Positions 33,698 through 43,310 are shown, numbered from the stretch's first letter. The stretch: 64,000 nt of DNA from Paraburkholderia dioscoreae (GCF_902459535.1 NZ_LR699554.1:2046001-2110000), one strand, 5' to 3'. The notes: generated by a model not told the origin, from the letters alone. Translations and numbers: made by a program.

Positions 33698-34462
33698 TCA
33701 GTGCCCCTTGGATTCGGAAGGTGTCGTGGTCACCGGTGTGCCGAGGCGCGCGGCCGCCCTGGTCGTGGGCTGGCTCTGCGATACCGCGCGGGCCAGGTAA
33801 CCATCCAGACGGTACAACCGCACCGCATGGATCAGGAACGCGGCGAGCGCGGTGGGCAAACCCCAGAACGCGATCGCGATGGGTGAGACGTCGATTTTCA
33901 TCTCCGTGAGCAGCGTGTGCATCAGCATGATTCCGCCGAACGCAACGAAGATGTCCTCGCCGAAAAACAGGCCGACGTTGTCGGTGGCGGCCGCGAAGGC
34001 ACGCACGCGGTTGCGCAGTTCGTCGGACAGCGGGCCGTGGCGGTTGACCGCGGCGCCTTCGGCCATCGGAGCGATGAGAGGACGAACCATCTGCGCATGT
34101 CCACCCAGACTCACCAGCCCAAGCGCAGCCGACAACTCACGCACCGCCAGATAGCAGATCAGCAGACGCCCCGCGGTTGCGGCGCGCACCCCGGAGATCC
34201 AGTTCTGTGCCTGTTCGCGCAGGCCGTATCGTTCGAGCAGGCCGATCACCGCCAGCGGCAGGATGATGATGAGCGGCAGATTGCGCGTCTTGACGAAGCC
34301 CGTGCCTATCTGCGTAAGGATGGCGATGAGCGGCATTGAAGCGAGCACACCTGTCACGACCGTCGCCCCCACCACGACGAGCATCGGATTGATCCGCAAC
34401 GCAAATCCGATCACGATGACCGCGACACCCACCAACGGCCATAAATTCACTGCTGTGTGCAT
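33698..34462 (-). CDS. DUF969-family membrane protein
   Basis: About 254 residues with 6-7 predicted helices: LWPLVGVAVIVIGFALRINPMLVVVGATVVTG, then GTGFVKTRNLPLIIILPLAVIGLLER, SAALGLVSLGGHAQMVRPLIAPMAEGAA and a C-terminal AFWGLPTALAAFLIHAVRL. A central DNVGLFFGEDIFVAFGGI block is typical of the family. The start is the ATG at 34462 with GGAGG upstream; a GTG two codons earlier is possible. It is the partner of the DUF979 protein and lies downstream of the HcnB-like gene (105-bp gap). It probably makes up half of a two-protein permease. Confidence 0.87.
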   Translation of the reverse strand: MHTAVNLWPLVGVAVIVIGFALRINPMLVVVGATVVTGVLASMPLIAILTQIGTGFVKTRNLPLIIILPLAVIGLLERYGLREQAQNWISGVRAATAGRLLICYLAVRELSAALGLVSLGGHAQMVRPLIAPMAEGAAVNRHGPLSDELRNRVRAFAAATDNVGLFFGEDIFVAFGGIMLMHTLLTEMKIDVSPIAIAFWGLPTALAAFLIHAVRLYRLDGYLARAVSQSQPTTRAAARLGTPVTTTPSESKGH

Positions 34463-34567
34463 CTGCACCTCCCAAACAATTCACTTCGAGACGACCAGGT
34501 TGATGAGAACGGGCGTCGTGCGTACCGTCGCCCGGATGAAACAAAAAACGCAACCACAACGAAGAAG

Positions 34568-36004
34568 TCAGGCGGTGACGATCGCCTTTTCGCCCTCCTC
34601 TGTCGCGGGCAGCGCCGCGATCTCGGCAAGCGTCAACGGCTTGGTCGGGAAACGCAGCGTGTAGTAGCCGAGCTCGCGCATCGGCGTGCCGCTTTCCCGT
34701 GCCAGCAGTTCGCAGGCCGTCAGCCCGCACATGCGGCCCTGGCACGGGCCCATGCCGCAGCGCAGGAACGCCTTCAACTGGTTAGGCCCGCTGCAGCCGA
34801 GCTGCGCCGCATCGACGATCTGCTGTGCCGTGACTTCCTCGCATCGGCACACCAGCGTGTCACCGCCTGGGATACGCATGGCGTCTGCGGGCCGGTACAT
34901 CGTTTCGAAGAAAGCGCGGCCCCGCAGCGCGCGCGCGATGCGGGCCCGCACGGCGCTGGCGGTGGCATCGCGCGCGGCCGCATCCGACGCACCCGCGAGA
35001 TGGGCGATCTGCAATGCCGCCAGTTCACCCTGCGCCTCGGCGGCGCGCGCGCCGCCAATGCCGCTACCGTCCCCGGCGATGAAAACGCCCGGCTGCGACG
35101 AATGCAGCCATGCATCGAGCTTCGGCTGCCAGCAGCATTGCGCGTCGTTCCATTCGTGCTCGCATCCCAGCGCGTTCGACAGATTCACGTTCGGCACCAC
35201 GCCCTGATGGATCAGCAGGGTATCGACGGGCAGGCGGCCGTGCGTACCGTCATCTCGCGTGTATTCGACGGCGTCCGCCGCATCGATGCCCGTCGCGCGA
35301 AAGCTCGTCACGCCGCTGATCACCTTGATGCGGCGCTTCACTTCCATCAGCAGCGACACGCCTTTCACCAGGTAGTCGCTGCGCAGAAAATCGAACAGAT
35401 GCTTCATCGCCGCGCGGCGCTGCGTGCGCGGCGTCGTGTCGAGCAGTGCGTCGATCCGGCCTCCCGCGCGCAACACCTGCGCGGCATAGAGCCACAGCAA
35501 CGGCCCGCAGCCTGCCAGCACCGTCGCGCCTTGCGGCACGGCACCCGTCGTCTTGAGCAGCACCTGCGTGGCGCCGACCGTCATGACGCCCGGCAGCGTC
35601 CAGCCGGGCACGGGCACGGGACGCTCCTGCGCGCCTGTCGCCAAGACGACATGCGCCGCCGACAGCAAGCGCGACTCGCCCGCCGCCGACACCGCCATGC
35701 GCCAGCTTTCGCCGACGCGGTCGATCTGCCAGACCGTCGTCTGCGCGAGATACCCGGCCTTGCTCGCGATAAAGCGCTGCAGCAGTGTTTCGCCATGCCA
35801 GTAGTCGTCGCCGAGAATCGCGCGCGACGGCAGCGGGCTCGCGCCAACTGCGCGATAGATCTGCCCGCCCGGCGCGATCTGCTCGTCGATCACCCCGACG
35901 CGCAGGCCGTTCTCCGCGAGTGCTGACGCCGCGCTCATGCCGGCCGGCCCCGCGCCCACGACGAGCGCGTCATAATGCGTTTCGATGTGCGGTTCAGTCT
36001 TCAC
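34568..36004 (-). CDS. FAD/NAD(P)-binding dehydrogenase subunit with C-terminal [2Fe-2S] domain (HcnB/OoxA-like)
   Basis: A 478-residue flavoprotein. The N-terminus has the dinucleotide motif VVGAGPAGMSAASAL; a second dinucleotide region includes VVLATGAQERPVPVPG, and VFIAGDGSGIGGARAAEAQG marks the FAD-contact region. The C-terminus has a BFD-like [2Fe-2S] cluster motif, CRCEEVT followed by CGMGPCQGRMCG. This is the large subunit of heterotrimeric enzymes such as hydrogen cyanide synthase (HcnB), opine oxidase and D-hydroxyproline dehydrogenase. Its GTG start at 36004 follows GGGAG and overlaps the preceding small subunit gene by 11 bp, implying coupled translation. Confidence 0.9.
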   Translation of the reverse strand: MKTEPHIETHYDALVVGAGPAGMSAASALAENGLRVGVIDEQIAPGGQIYRAVGASPLPSRAILGDDYWHGETLLQRFIASKAGYLAQTTVWQIDRVGESWRMAVSAAGESRLLSAAHVVLATGAQERPVPVPGWTLPGVMTVGATQVLLKTTGAVPQGATVLAGCGPLLWLYAAQVLRAGGRIDALLDTTPRTQRRAAMKHLFDFLRSDYLVKGVSLLMEVKRRIKVISGVTSFRATGIDAADAVEYTRDDGTHGRLPVDTLLIHQGVVPNVNLSNALGCEHEWNDAQCCWQPKLDAWLHSSQPGVFIAGDGSGIGGARAAEAQGELAALQIAHLAGASDAAARDATASAVRARIARALRGRAFFETMYRPADAMRIPGGDTLVCRCEEVTAQQIVDAAQLGCSGPNQLKAFLRCGMGPCQGRMCGLTACELLARESGTPMRELGYYTLRFPTKPLTLAEIAALPATEEGEKAIVTA

Positions 36005-36338
36005 TGACGTTCTCCCATTCCGATACGCCATCGGGCGACAGCAGCCGCTCGCCGCGCTGAACCTTGACCTGCATGCCTTCGCGCACAGGCACGAGACAAC
36101 TCTGCTGGTTCTGCTTGCCGTCGATCTCGACGAGGCAATCGAAACACACGCCCATCAGGCAATACGGCGCGCGCGCGCTGCCGCTCACCGGTGTCGTGCG
36201 GCAGCGTCCGCTGTTGGCGGCGACGAGCGCCTGCGCCACGGTTTGTCCTTCGAATGCGCGGACGGTGGTGTTTTCGAAAACGAAGGACAGCGTTCGACGC
36301 TCGCGCGGCACCACCGCCTTCGTACTAATGCGGAACAT
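35994..36338 (-). CDS. Small [2Fe-2S] ferredoxin-like subunit (HcnA/OoxC-like)
   Basis: A 114-residue protein with a plant-type ferredoxin fold: VRAFEGQTVAQALVAAN, the cluster region CRTTPVSGSARAPYCLMGVCFDCLVEID and the fourth ligand Cys in NQQSCLVPV. It passes electrons between the two flavoprotein subunits of the complex. The start ATG has GGAGTG upstream. It overlaps the preceding amino-acid-oxidase-like gene by 14 bp and the following large-subunit gene by 11 bp, so the three subunits are tightly co-expressed. Confidence 0.9.
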   Translation of the reverse strand: MFRISTKAVVPRERRTLSFVFENTTVRAFEGQTVAQALVAANSGRCRTTPVSGSARAPYCLMGVCFDCLVEIDGKQNQQSCLVPVREGMQVKVQRGERLLSPDGVSEWENVSED

Positions 36339-37464
36339 AGTTCACTCCTTCTACGAAGCGCTGCGGTGAAAACGGCCGCATGCGTGCATCGAGTTCGGCC
36401 GCCGCGAGTTGCGGTGCGAGGTCGAGCGCGTGAGCGCCCGCCAGCGTCACGCCGCTGTGACAGGTCGCAGCGAACGCGCCGGGGTGTCGTTCGGACTGCG
36501 CATAGATCGGAAAGCCATCCGGCGAGAGAATCCGCAGCGCGCCCCACATGCGTACCGCGCGCGCCTCGGCGAGCGCCGGAAACGTCTTCACCGCGCGCCG
36601 CGCCAGCGCGCCCAGCACGCCCATGTCGGTGCTCCTGTCGAAACCCGCTTCGACCTTCGCTTCGGCGATCATCACCGTGCCCTCGCCCGTCTGGCGCAGC
36701 GTCAGGATCGGGTGGCGCAGAAACGGCTTCATCCGTTCGAGCACAATGATCTCGCCGCGCTGCGGACGCACGGGAACGTTCAGCCCGACCATCGGCGCAA
36801 GCCGTGCGTTGGCGAGTCCAGCGGCGATCACCACGCGTTCGCAGGTATAGCGCTTGCCCGCAGCGTGAATCGCGAAGCCCTGCGCGAGCGGCTCGATGCG
36901 GTCCACCGCGTGATGTGGCCGATACACCACGCCCTGCTGCGCGAACGCAGTGTGCAGCGCGCGCAGCAAACGCAGCGGATTGGCGTGGCCGTCGTACTGC
37001 GTGAAACTCGCGCCGACCACCTCCGGCCCGATGCCCGGATACATCGACTTCAGGTCCACGCGATCGAGCAGGCGCCACGAATACTTCGGAAAGCCCGGCT
37101 GCGCGTGCAGTTTTTCCAGGAACGCCTTGCGGCGTGCCCACTCGTCATCGGACAGGAGAATGTGCAAACCACCCGGCTGCGAGAGTTGCGGATCGACACC
37201 CGTGCTGTCGATCAACCCTGCGGCGAACTCCCGCCACAGGGTTGCGGAACGCAGCGTCCACTCAGCGTACTCAGGCATGCCGAGCCCTTTGCTCTGCACC
37301 CACACCAGCCCGAAGTTGGCCCGCGAGGCGCGGAACGCGAGATCGCCCTCGTCGAACACGGCAACTTCCTCGTTTTGCCGCGCCAGCCCATAGGCAATCG
37401 CCGACCCGACGAGCCCGCCGCCGATCACGGCAAAGCGCGTGTGAGCGGTCTGCGGGGTGCTCAC
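36325..37464 (-). CDS. FAD-dependent amino-acid dehydrogenase subunit (DAO family, HcnC/OoxB-like)
   Basis: A 379-residue DAO-family flavoprotein. The N-terminal motif is FAVIGGGLVGSAIAYGLARQNEEVAVFDEG, and the C-terminal part has MWGALRILSPDGFPIYAQSE and CHSGVTLAGAHALDLA. In heterotrimers of this type, this subunit oxidises the amine (proline, hydroxyproline, opine, glycine) and passes electrons to the membrane chain through its partners. The start is the GTG at 37464, overlapping the HyuB stop by 4 bp (GTGA). The overlaps indicate one operon with the HyuAB genes, so the amine could be a hydrolysis product of the HyuAB reaction, or its precursor. Confidence 0.9.
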   Translation of the reverse strand: MSTPQTAHTRFAVIGGGLVGSAIAYGLARQNEEVAVFDEGDLAFRASRANFGLVWVQSKGLGMPEYAEWTLRSATLWREFAAGLIDSTGVDPQLSQPGGLHILLSDDEWARRKAFLEKLHAQPGFPKYSWRLLDRVDLKSMYPGIGPEVVGASFTQYDGHANPLRLLRALHTAFAQQGVVYRPHHAVDRIEPLAQGFAIHAAGKRYTCERVVIAAGLANARLAPMVGLNVPVRPQRGEIIVLERMKPFLRHPILTLRQTGEGTVMIAEAKVEAGFDRSTDMGVLGALARRAVKTFPALAEARAVRMWGALRILSPDGFPIYAQSERHPGAFAATCHSGVTLAGAHALDLAPQLAAAELDARMRPFSPQRFVEGVNYVPH

Positions 37465-39188
37465 CGCGCCTCCTGCGCCGCACGCGTGAACGCGTACGCC
37501 TGCTGCGCCGCGGCGCCCGACACCTTGCCGTCGCGCAGATCGCGCTCGATAGCCGCGCGCGGGCGTTCGAGCGGCGCGCCGTAGCCGCCGCCGCCTGAGG
37601 TTTCGAGGCGCACGCTCTCGCCGTCGGCGAGCGCAATGTTGGCCGTCTTCGACGACAGCTCCGTGCTGACGCCGCCCGCTTCCTTCACGAGCCGGGCGCG
37701 GCGTCCGTCGAGCCCGCCCGCGACGCCCGCCGCCACACCCGTCACGTGACTGTCCGAGCGTGCCGAAAAAACGATGCCCTCGCCCAGCGCCGAAATCTGC
37801 TTGGCGATGGCGAGACCGCCGCGTGTGCGGCCCGCGCCGCCCGAATCCGCGATCAGCGCGTATTCATCGACGCGCAGCGGGTATTCGTTTTCCAGCGCTT
37901 CGACGGGCAGGTTGGACGTGTTCGTCATGTGCACATGTACGGCATCCATGCCGTCGACGTCGTAGCGCGCACCGCTGCCGCCGCCGAGCGTCTCGAGATA
38001 GACAAACGAGCCGGGGCGCGAGCGCAGCGGGCCCGAGAACACGATAGCGGGACAGCAGTCGTTCGACGACGCCATGATCCGCTCGTCGGGCAACACGCCG
38101 CGAAACGCGCCGAAGATCGCACCGGCAACCTTCTGCGCCGTGATGGAACGCGCGCCGACGGCAGCGGGCGGCGCCGGGTTGGTGATCGTGCCGATCGGCG
38201 CGTGAATGGTGATGGGCTCGAAGAGGCCTGCGTTGGCGGGCAGTTCGGGATCGAGCAGCGCCTTCACCGCGTAGTAGACGCAGGCCTTGAGCGCGCTGTA
38301 CGGCAGGTTCATCGCGCCGCGCGCCTGCTTGCCCGAGCCGGTGAAATCGAAATGCAGCGTGCCCACCTTCACTTCGATGCCGACCACGATCGCCACAGGT
38401 TCGCCGCCGCCGAGGCCGTCGTCGTCGAGAAAGCTCTCGAAGCGATACTCGCCTTGCTGCAATTCCGCAATGCGATTACGCAGACGACGGCGCGTGTAGC
38501 CGATCACATCGTCGACAGAACGGCGCACCGCGTCGAGGCCCATTTGCGCGATCAGATGTTCGACGGCCTGCGCGCCGCGCGCATTCGTCGCGATCTGCAC
38601 GCGCAGATCAAGCGCGCGCTCTTCCGGATCGCGCGTGTTGTTGCACAGTAGACGCAGCATGTCTTCGTCGAGCGCGCCGCCACGCGAAATGCGCACGGCG
38701 GGAATGCGGATGCCTTCTTCGAAGATCGAGCGCAGACCGCCAGCGATCGAACCCGGCACCGCGCCGCCGACGTCCGCGTGATGGCCGACATTCGCTGCGA
38801 AGAACACGAGCTCCCCATCGGAAAACACCGGCGTGACGATGTTGATGTCGGGTAGATGGCTGCCGTTCGACAGATACGGATCGTTGCAGATGAACACGTC
38901 GCCGGGCGAGATCGCATCGCCGGGATACTGCGCCAGCACCGATTCGACCGCGCCGTTCAGCGAACCGAGATGCAGCGGAATCTGTGTGCCCTGTACGACG
39001 AGACGGCCGCGCGCATCGAACAGCGCGACCGAGCAGTCCTTGCGCTCCTTGATGTTGGTCGAGAACGACGAGCGCACTAGCGTGTTGTTCATGTCTTCGC
39101 TGATCGACAGCAACCGGTTCGCGAACACTTCCATTTCGATGGGATCGGCGAGCACGTCGTCGGGCGCTGCGTGACAGGTGGCATTCAT
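37461..39188 (-). CDS. Hydantoinase/oxoprolinase subunit B
   Basis: A 575-residue HyuB-family protein with the usual N-terminus DPIEMEVFANRLLSISEDMNNTLVRSSFSTNIKERKDCSVALFD and later blocks HLGSLNGAVESVL, DVFICNDPYLSNGSHLPDIN (metal-site region), FFAANVGHHADVGG, PGSIAG and NLPVEALENEYPLRVDEYAL. Together with subunit A it forms an ATP-dependent amidohydrolase such as N-methylhydantoinase, 5-oxoprolinase or a carboxylase of the acetone/acetophenone type. The start ATG at 39186-39188 has AAGGAA upstream; the open frame continues further but would be antisense-like. It follows HyuA with a 26-bp gap. Confidence 0.93.
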   Translation of the reverse strand: MNATCHAAPDDVLADPIEMEVFANRLLSISEDMNNTLVRSSFSTNIKERKDCSVALFDARGRLVVQGTQIPLHLGSLNGAVESVLAQYPGDAISPGDVFICNDPYLSNGSHLPDINIVTPVFSDGELVFFAANVGHHADVGGAVPGSIAGGLRSIFEEGIRIPAVRISRGGALDEDMLRLLCNNTRDPEERALDLRVQIATNARGAQAVEHLIAQMGLDAVRRSVDDVIGYTRRRLRNRIAELQQGEYRFESFLDDDGLGGGEPVAIVVGIEVKVGTLHFDFTGSGKQARGAMNLPYSALKACVYYAVKALLDPELPANAGLFEPITIHAPIGTITNPAPPAAVGARSITAQKVAGAIFGAFRGVLPDERIMASSNDCCPAIVFSGPLRSRPGSFVYLETLGGGSGARYDVDGMDAVHVHMTNTSNLPVEALENEYPLRVDEYALIADSGGAGRTRGGLAIAKQISALGEGIVFSARSDSHVTGVAAGVAGGLDGRRARLVKEAGGVSTELSSKTANIALADGESVRLETSGGGGYGAPLERPRAAIERDLRDGKVSGAAAQQAYAFTRAAQEAR

Positions 39189-39214
39189 GGTTGTTCCTTG
39201 TATTCCTTGACTGT

Positions 39215-41257
39215 TCAAGCGACGCGCACGATCAGGTTGCCGTAGGCATCCACACGCAGCGAGTGCGTCGGCGCGAGCACGGTGGTCGAGCTCATTTCCT
39301 CGATGACGGCCGGACCCTGCAGCGTGACGCCGGCGGCGAGCCGCTCGCGGTCGTAGACGGGCGTCGTCAGCCAGCCGTGCTGCTTGCCGTGATAGACACG
39401 GCGCTCGCCGTCGTGCGCGGCGGATGCATCGGCGCCTTCGGCCGCGGGCGAAAGCGGTGCCTTGGGCACGGCGCCCACTGCCTTCAACCGACAGTTGATG
39501 ATTTCGATTGCGCGGTCCGGCACGTCGTATCCGTATTCGCGCGTATGCGCGTCGCGGAAGCCCGCTTCGAACGCGGCGTAGTCGCCCGCGGCAACGGAAT
39601 CCATCGCCACCTGAACCTCGAAGTTCTGGCCGACGTAGCGGGCATCGATCGCCAACACGTAGCTGCGCTGCGGCATTGACACGCCTTCCTGTTCGAGCCA
39701 CGCGTCGGCCTGTTCGCGCAGACCGGCAAACGCATCGACGATGGCGGCCCAGCCGGCCTCGTCGATCAGCGCGATCTGGCTCTTCACGAAGTCGAACGAA
39801 ATGTCCGACAGCAGAATGCCGCGCGCGCACATCGTGCCCGGCTCCTGCGGCACGATCACGGTCGCGATGCCGCACTCCTGCGCCACTTCCAGCGCATGCA
39901 GCGGACCCGCGCCGCCGAATGCGTACAGCGCGAATTCTGCAAGGTCGTAGCCGCGCTCGGTCGACACCGACCGGATCGCGCGCGCCATGTTGGCGTTGGC
40001 GATGCGAATAATGCCCTCCGCCGCGTCCTCGACCGACAGATTCAACGGCGCTGCGACGCGCTCGCCGATCACCCGACGCGCGCCGTCGGCATCGACGGGC
40101 ATGCGGCCCTTGAGCAGCGCGACGGGATTCAGCCGCTGCAGCGCGACTTCGGCGTCGGTAATGGTGGGCTGTTCGCCGCCGCGCATGTACGCGACGGGGC
40201 CCGGCACCGCACCCGCGCTGTGTGGCCCGACTTTGAGCGAACCGGCGTCATCGATCGCGGCGATGCTGCCGCCGCCCGCGCCGATCACGTGGATATCGAC
40301 CATCGGCGTCCTGACGGGATAGCCGGCGACTGCGCGCGTCGACGTGAAGAGCGGCGCGCCCTCGTGAATCAGCGAGACGTCGGTGCTGGTGCCGCCGACG
40401 TCGAACGTGACGAGATTGCGAAAGCCGATCGTGCGTCCAACGGCCGCCGCGCCCACCACGCCCGCTGCCGGGCCGGACAGACACGTGCGCACCGGGAACT
40501 GGCGTACGGTTTCGATCGACATCAGACCGCCATTCGAATGTACCGTTGACGGCGCGCGCGCCACGCCCAACTCGTTCACGCGACGAAGAAAGCGTTCGAG
40601 ATAGAGCGCCATCTTCGGGCCGACCGTCGCGTTGAGCGCGGTTGTGGACAGCCGCTCGTATTCGCGGAATTCGGGCAGTACGTCGCTCGAACTGCTGACA
40701 TACGCCTCCGGAAATTCTTCGGCGACGATTTCTTGCGCACGCCGCTCGTGAATCGGGTTGCGATAGGCATGCAGGAAACAGATGGCCACCGCCTTGATGT
40801 CCGCTTCGCGCAGGCGGCGGGCCGCGTCGCGCACGGCGGCCTCGTCCAGCGGTACGAGCACGTTGCCTTGCGCGTCCATCCGCTCAGCCACTTCGATGCG
40901 ATGCTCGCGTGCCACGAGCGCCGGCGCCTTGCCGACGCTGTAGTCGTAGAGATGCGGACGCGTCTGGCGGCCAATCTCCAGCACGTCGCGAAAGCCCGCC
41001 GTCGTGATGAGCCCTGTCAGCGCGCCCTTGCGCTCGATGATCAGATTGGTCGCGACAGTCGTGCCGTGGCCGATGTGCGAGACATCGGCGGGCGACAGTC
41101 CGCGCATTGTCAGAAGTCCTTCGATGCCGTTGCCGATCGCCTCAGATGGGTCGGACGGCGTCGACGGAACCTTGTGGAAGAAGGTGTCTCCGTTGCGTTC
41201 GTCGGTAATCACAAAGTCGGTGAAGGTGCCGCCGACGTCAATGCCGATTCGATACAT
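39215..41257 (-). CDS. Hydantoinase/oxoprolinase subunit A
   Basis: A 680-residue HyuA-family protein with an ASKHA-type ATPase fold: the N-terminal phosphate loop GIDVGGTFTDFVITDE, GHGTTVATNLIIERKGA, VTFDVGGTSTDVSLI (second phosphate loop), GAGGGSIAAID and the adenosine loop AFGGAGPLHALEVAQE. It supplies ATP hydrolysis to open the ring amide (hydantoin, 5-oxoproline or a similar lactam) together with subunit B. It is the first gene of an eight-gene minus-strand group. A divergent LysR gene starts 175 bp away and is the likely regulator. The substrate cannot be settled from sequence alone. Confidence 0.93.
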   Translation of the reverse strand: MYRIGIDVGGTFTDFVITDERNGDTFFHKVPSTPSDPSEAIGNGIEGLLTMRGLSPADVSHIGHGTTVATNLIIERKGALTGLITTAGFRDVLEIGRQTRPHLYDYSVGKAPALVAREHRIEVAERMDAQGNVLVPLDEAAVRDAARRLREADIKAVAICFLHAYRNPIHERRAQEIVAEEFPEAYVSSSSDVLPEFREYERLSTTALNATVGPKMALYLERFLRRVNELGVARAPSTVHSNGGLMSIETVRQFPVRTCLSGPAAGVVGAAAVGRTIGFRNLVTFDVGGTSTDVSLIHEGAPLFTSTRAVAGYPVRTPMVDIHVIGAGGGSIAAIDDAGSLKVGPHSAGAVPGPVAYMRGGEQPTITDAEVALQRLNPVALLKGRMPVDADGARRVIGERVAAPLNLSVEDAAEGIIRIANANMARAIRSVSTERGYDLAEFALYAFGGAGPLHALEVAQECGIATVIVPQEPGTMCARGILLSDISFDFVKSQIALIDEAGWAAIVDAFAGLREQADAWLEQEGVSMPQRSYVLAIDARYVGQNFEVQVAMDSVAAGDYAAFEAGFRDAHTREYGYDVPDRAIEIINCRLKAVGAVPKAPLSPAAEGADASAAHDGERRVYHGKQHGWLTTPVYDRERLAAGVTLQGPAVIEEMSSTTVLAPTHSLRVDAYGNLIVRVA

Positions 41258-41431
41258 GGTGTTTGATGCCCTTGCCGTGGAATAAGTCGTTCATGCGGAT
41301 GGTCAGAGACGTCACAACCTGGCGATTACGCTAAGCTGTCACACCGCTGAAACGATGAAATGATGGTAAGGCGGGACGAATCCTCTCAGCAGAAACGCCA
41401 TAAATACCGGTATCGACGGCATTTGTAGACA

Positions 41432-42367
41432 ATGGAAAAAATTCCCGACCTCAACCTTCTGCTACATCTAGACGCGCTCGTGCGCTGCGCCAACGTTTCA
41501 CGGGCGGCCGAGCATCTGGGTATCACGCAATCGGCGATGAGCGCAGCCCTGTCACGTCTGCGCCGCGTCTTCAACGACCCGCTGCTGATCCGCGAAGGCA
41601 ATACCGCCGTGCTGACCGAGCGCGCAATGGCGCTTGCCGCGCAGTTCCAGCCGCTGCTCGAACAATGGGTGGACGTGACGCTCGAGCGTGGCCAGTTCGA
41701 TCCCAGGCAGTCGCGGCGCATCTTCACCCTGTATGCGAGCGACTACGTGCAGTTCGCGCTCCTGCCGGCGCTCGCCGCGCCCCTCGCCGAAGACGCGCCG
41801 AATATCGCACTGAGCGTGGTGCCGGCCAAACCGCATCACGGACTCGCGATGCTGGAATCGAATCACGTCGAGTTTGTCGCGGGTTATTACCCCACGCCCG
41901 GCAGCACGCTCCGCACGCGTCCGCTGTTCGAGGATCAGGTGGTGTGCATCGTGCGCGAAGGACATGCATCACTCAACCAGGACTGGAATCTGGATGCGTG
42001 GTTGCATTACGGCCATATCGATCTGGCCGCGCACACGCGCAACGCGGGTGAACTGCTCGATCGAAGGCTGGGGCAGATGGGCAAGCAGCGCAGTGTGCGT
42101 ATGACGATGTCGAGCTACCTCGCAGCGCCCTCCGTTATCGCCCATTCAGATCTGATTGCGAATCTGCCGAGGACGGTAGCGCTGCATTTCGCCAGCCAGG
42201 GCTTCGTTCTCAGGCCCGTGCCCATTGCGATTCCGCCAATCCAGATTTCACTCTATTGGCACGAGCGCTATCAACATGACGTCGGGCACGTGTGGTTTCG
42301 TCAATACGTCACGCGACATGCGCAGGAAATGACGCCAAACGCCCAGGAAGGAATGTCTGATTCCTGA
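41432..42367 (+). CDS. LysR-type regulator, NodD/NahR-like branch
   Basis: A 311-residue LysR protein. The N-terminus LNLLLHLDALVRCANVSRAAEHLGITQSAMSAALSRLRRVFNDPLLIREGN is typical of the NodD/NahR/PcpR branch. The effector domain contains FTLYASDYVQFALLPALAAPLAEDAPNIALSVVPA. It is divergent from HyuA and presumably activates the Hyu operon in response to its substrate. A perfect ataccggtat palindrome lies at 41404-41413, 19 bp before the start, near a gcc...ggc pair. It is tail to tail with another LysR gene, 70 bp apart. Confidence 0.92.
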   Translation: MEKIPDLNLLLHLDALVRCANVSRAAEHLGITQSAMSAALSRLRRVFNDPLLIREGNTAVLTERAMALAAQFQPLLEQWVDVTLERGQFDPRQSRRIFTLYASDYVQFALLPALAAPLAEDAPNIALSVVPAKPHHGLAMLESNHVEFVAGYYPTPGSTLRTRPLFEDQVVCIVREGHASLNQDWNLDAWLHYGHIDLAAHTRNAGELLDRRLGQMGKQRSVRMTMSSYLAAPSVIAHSDLIANLPRTVALHFASQGFVLRPVPIAIPPIQISLYWHERYQHDVGHVWFRQYVTRHAQEMTPNAQEGMSDS

Positions 42368-42437
42368 AATTTGTGCGGAGCGCTCTGAAACCGTAGCTTA
42401 CGTCGCAACCGTTTCGCCCATCTTCGCAACCCTCTCT

Positions 42438-43310
42438 TCATTCAACGTGATGGAGTTGCTGAAGAATATCCAGGAACAACTCAAGAGCGCGAGTTCTTGG
42501 CCGCGAAATTTCGATGATCGCGCTGATCGTATTTTCATAGACCGGGCCGGACGACACTTTCGCGAGCGCGTGCCGCTTCGCGAACGACGCCGCATAAAAC
42601 TGCGGCAGCAGACCAGCGTAGTGCCCGGACAGCACCAGCATCGCGACCGCCTCGAGCCCAGACGCCGACGGTCCCCGCTCCATGCCCAACATATGGAGCG
42701 CCTCGTGCACGAATGGCTGCTCGCGATACACGAGCGGCAGCGTCGACGCATCACGCATCCTGCCGCGCGCCACGTAGAGTGCCTGCCGCTCGATGAAAAG
42801 CGGGAGGTAATGGAAACCCGCCTCGCGCCGGTACATGCCCCGAATCGCAACCTGCACGCGTCGCTCCCGTAACGCCAGGTCGAGTTCGTTGAAGGTCATG
42901 ACGCGCAACTCGACGCTTACGTCGGGTGCCTGTTCTTTCAGCGCGGCAAGCACCTCAGGCAGATGACAGCCATCGTCGCCGGTGATGTGCTCGACCATCC
43001 CGATCGACAGCGTGCCGGACAGCACGCCGCGCAGCGCGTCGATTTCCGGCTGAATCCGCTCCAGCGAGCGAAGCGCGTCGCGTGCGAGATCGAGTGCGAC
43101 CTTACCCGCATGCGTCAATTCGAATCCAGAAGGACCTCGCTCGCAAAGCCGGGCGCCGAGCGTCTCCTCGACTTCGCGGATGTGCCGGCTAATCGATGCC
43201 TTCGACATATTCAACTGCTTTTCCGCAGCGGCGAAGCCATTGGCCTGGGCGACGGCGCAGAAAATGCGCAGCGAACGCAAATCGCGCTCCGTGAAATCGG
43301 ATCTAGCCAC
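42438..43310 (-). CDS. LysR-type regulator
   Basis: A 290-residue LysR protein with helix-turn-helix LRSLRIFCAVAQANGFAAAEKQLNMSKASISRHIREVEETLGARLCERGPSGFELT. The recognition helix (MSKASISRHI) resembles the CbbR/YafC-like group more than the NodD branch. The effector domain has LSGTLSIGMVEHITGDDGCHLPEVL and PFVHEALHMLGME blocks. It is divergent from the ABC/ureohydrolase operon (206-bp gap) and probably regulates it. A 7-bp hairpin (gatgggc/gcccatc, 43334-43353) lies just upstream of its start. Confidence 0.92.
   Translation of the reverse strand: MARSDFTERDLRSLRIFCAVAQANGFAAAEKQLNMSKASISRHIREVEETLGARLCERGPSGFELTHAGKVALDLARDALRSLERIQPEIDALRGVLSGTLSIGMVEHITGDDGCHLPEVLAALKEQAPDVSVELRVMTFNELDLALRERRVQVAIRGMYRREAGFHYLPLFIERQALYVARGRMRDASTLPLVYREQPFVHEALHMLGMERGPSASGLEAVAMLVLSGHYAGLLPQFYAASFAKRHALAKVSSGPVYENTISAIIEISRPRTRALELFLDILQQLHHVE

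Noticed and set aside
39189..39875. N-terminal extension of the HyuB frame to a start near 39875
   Set aside because: The HyuB family start lies at 39188 with a ribosome site; the extension runs antisense to the end of HyuA and is Arg-rich.
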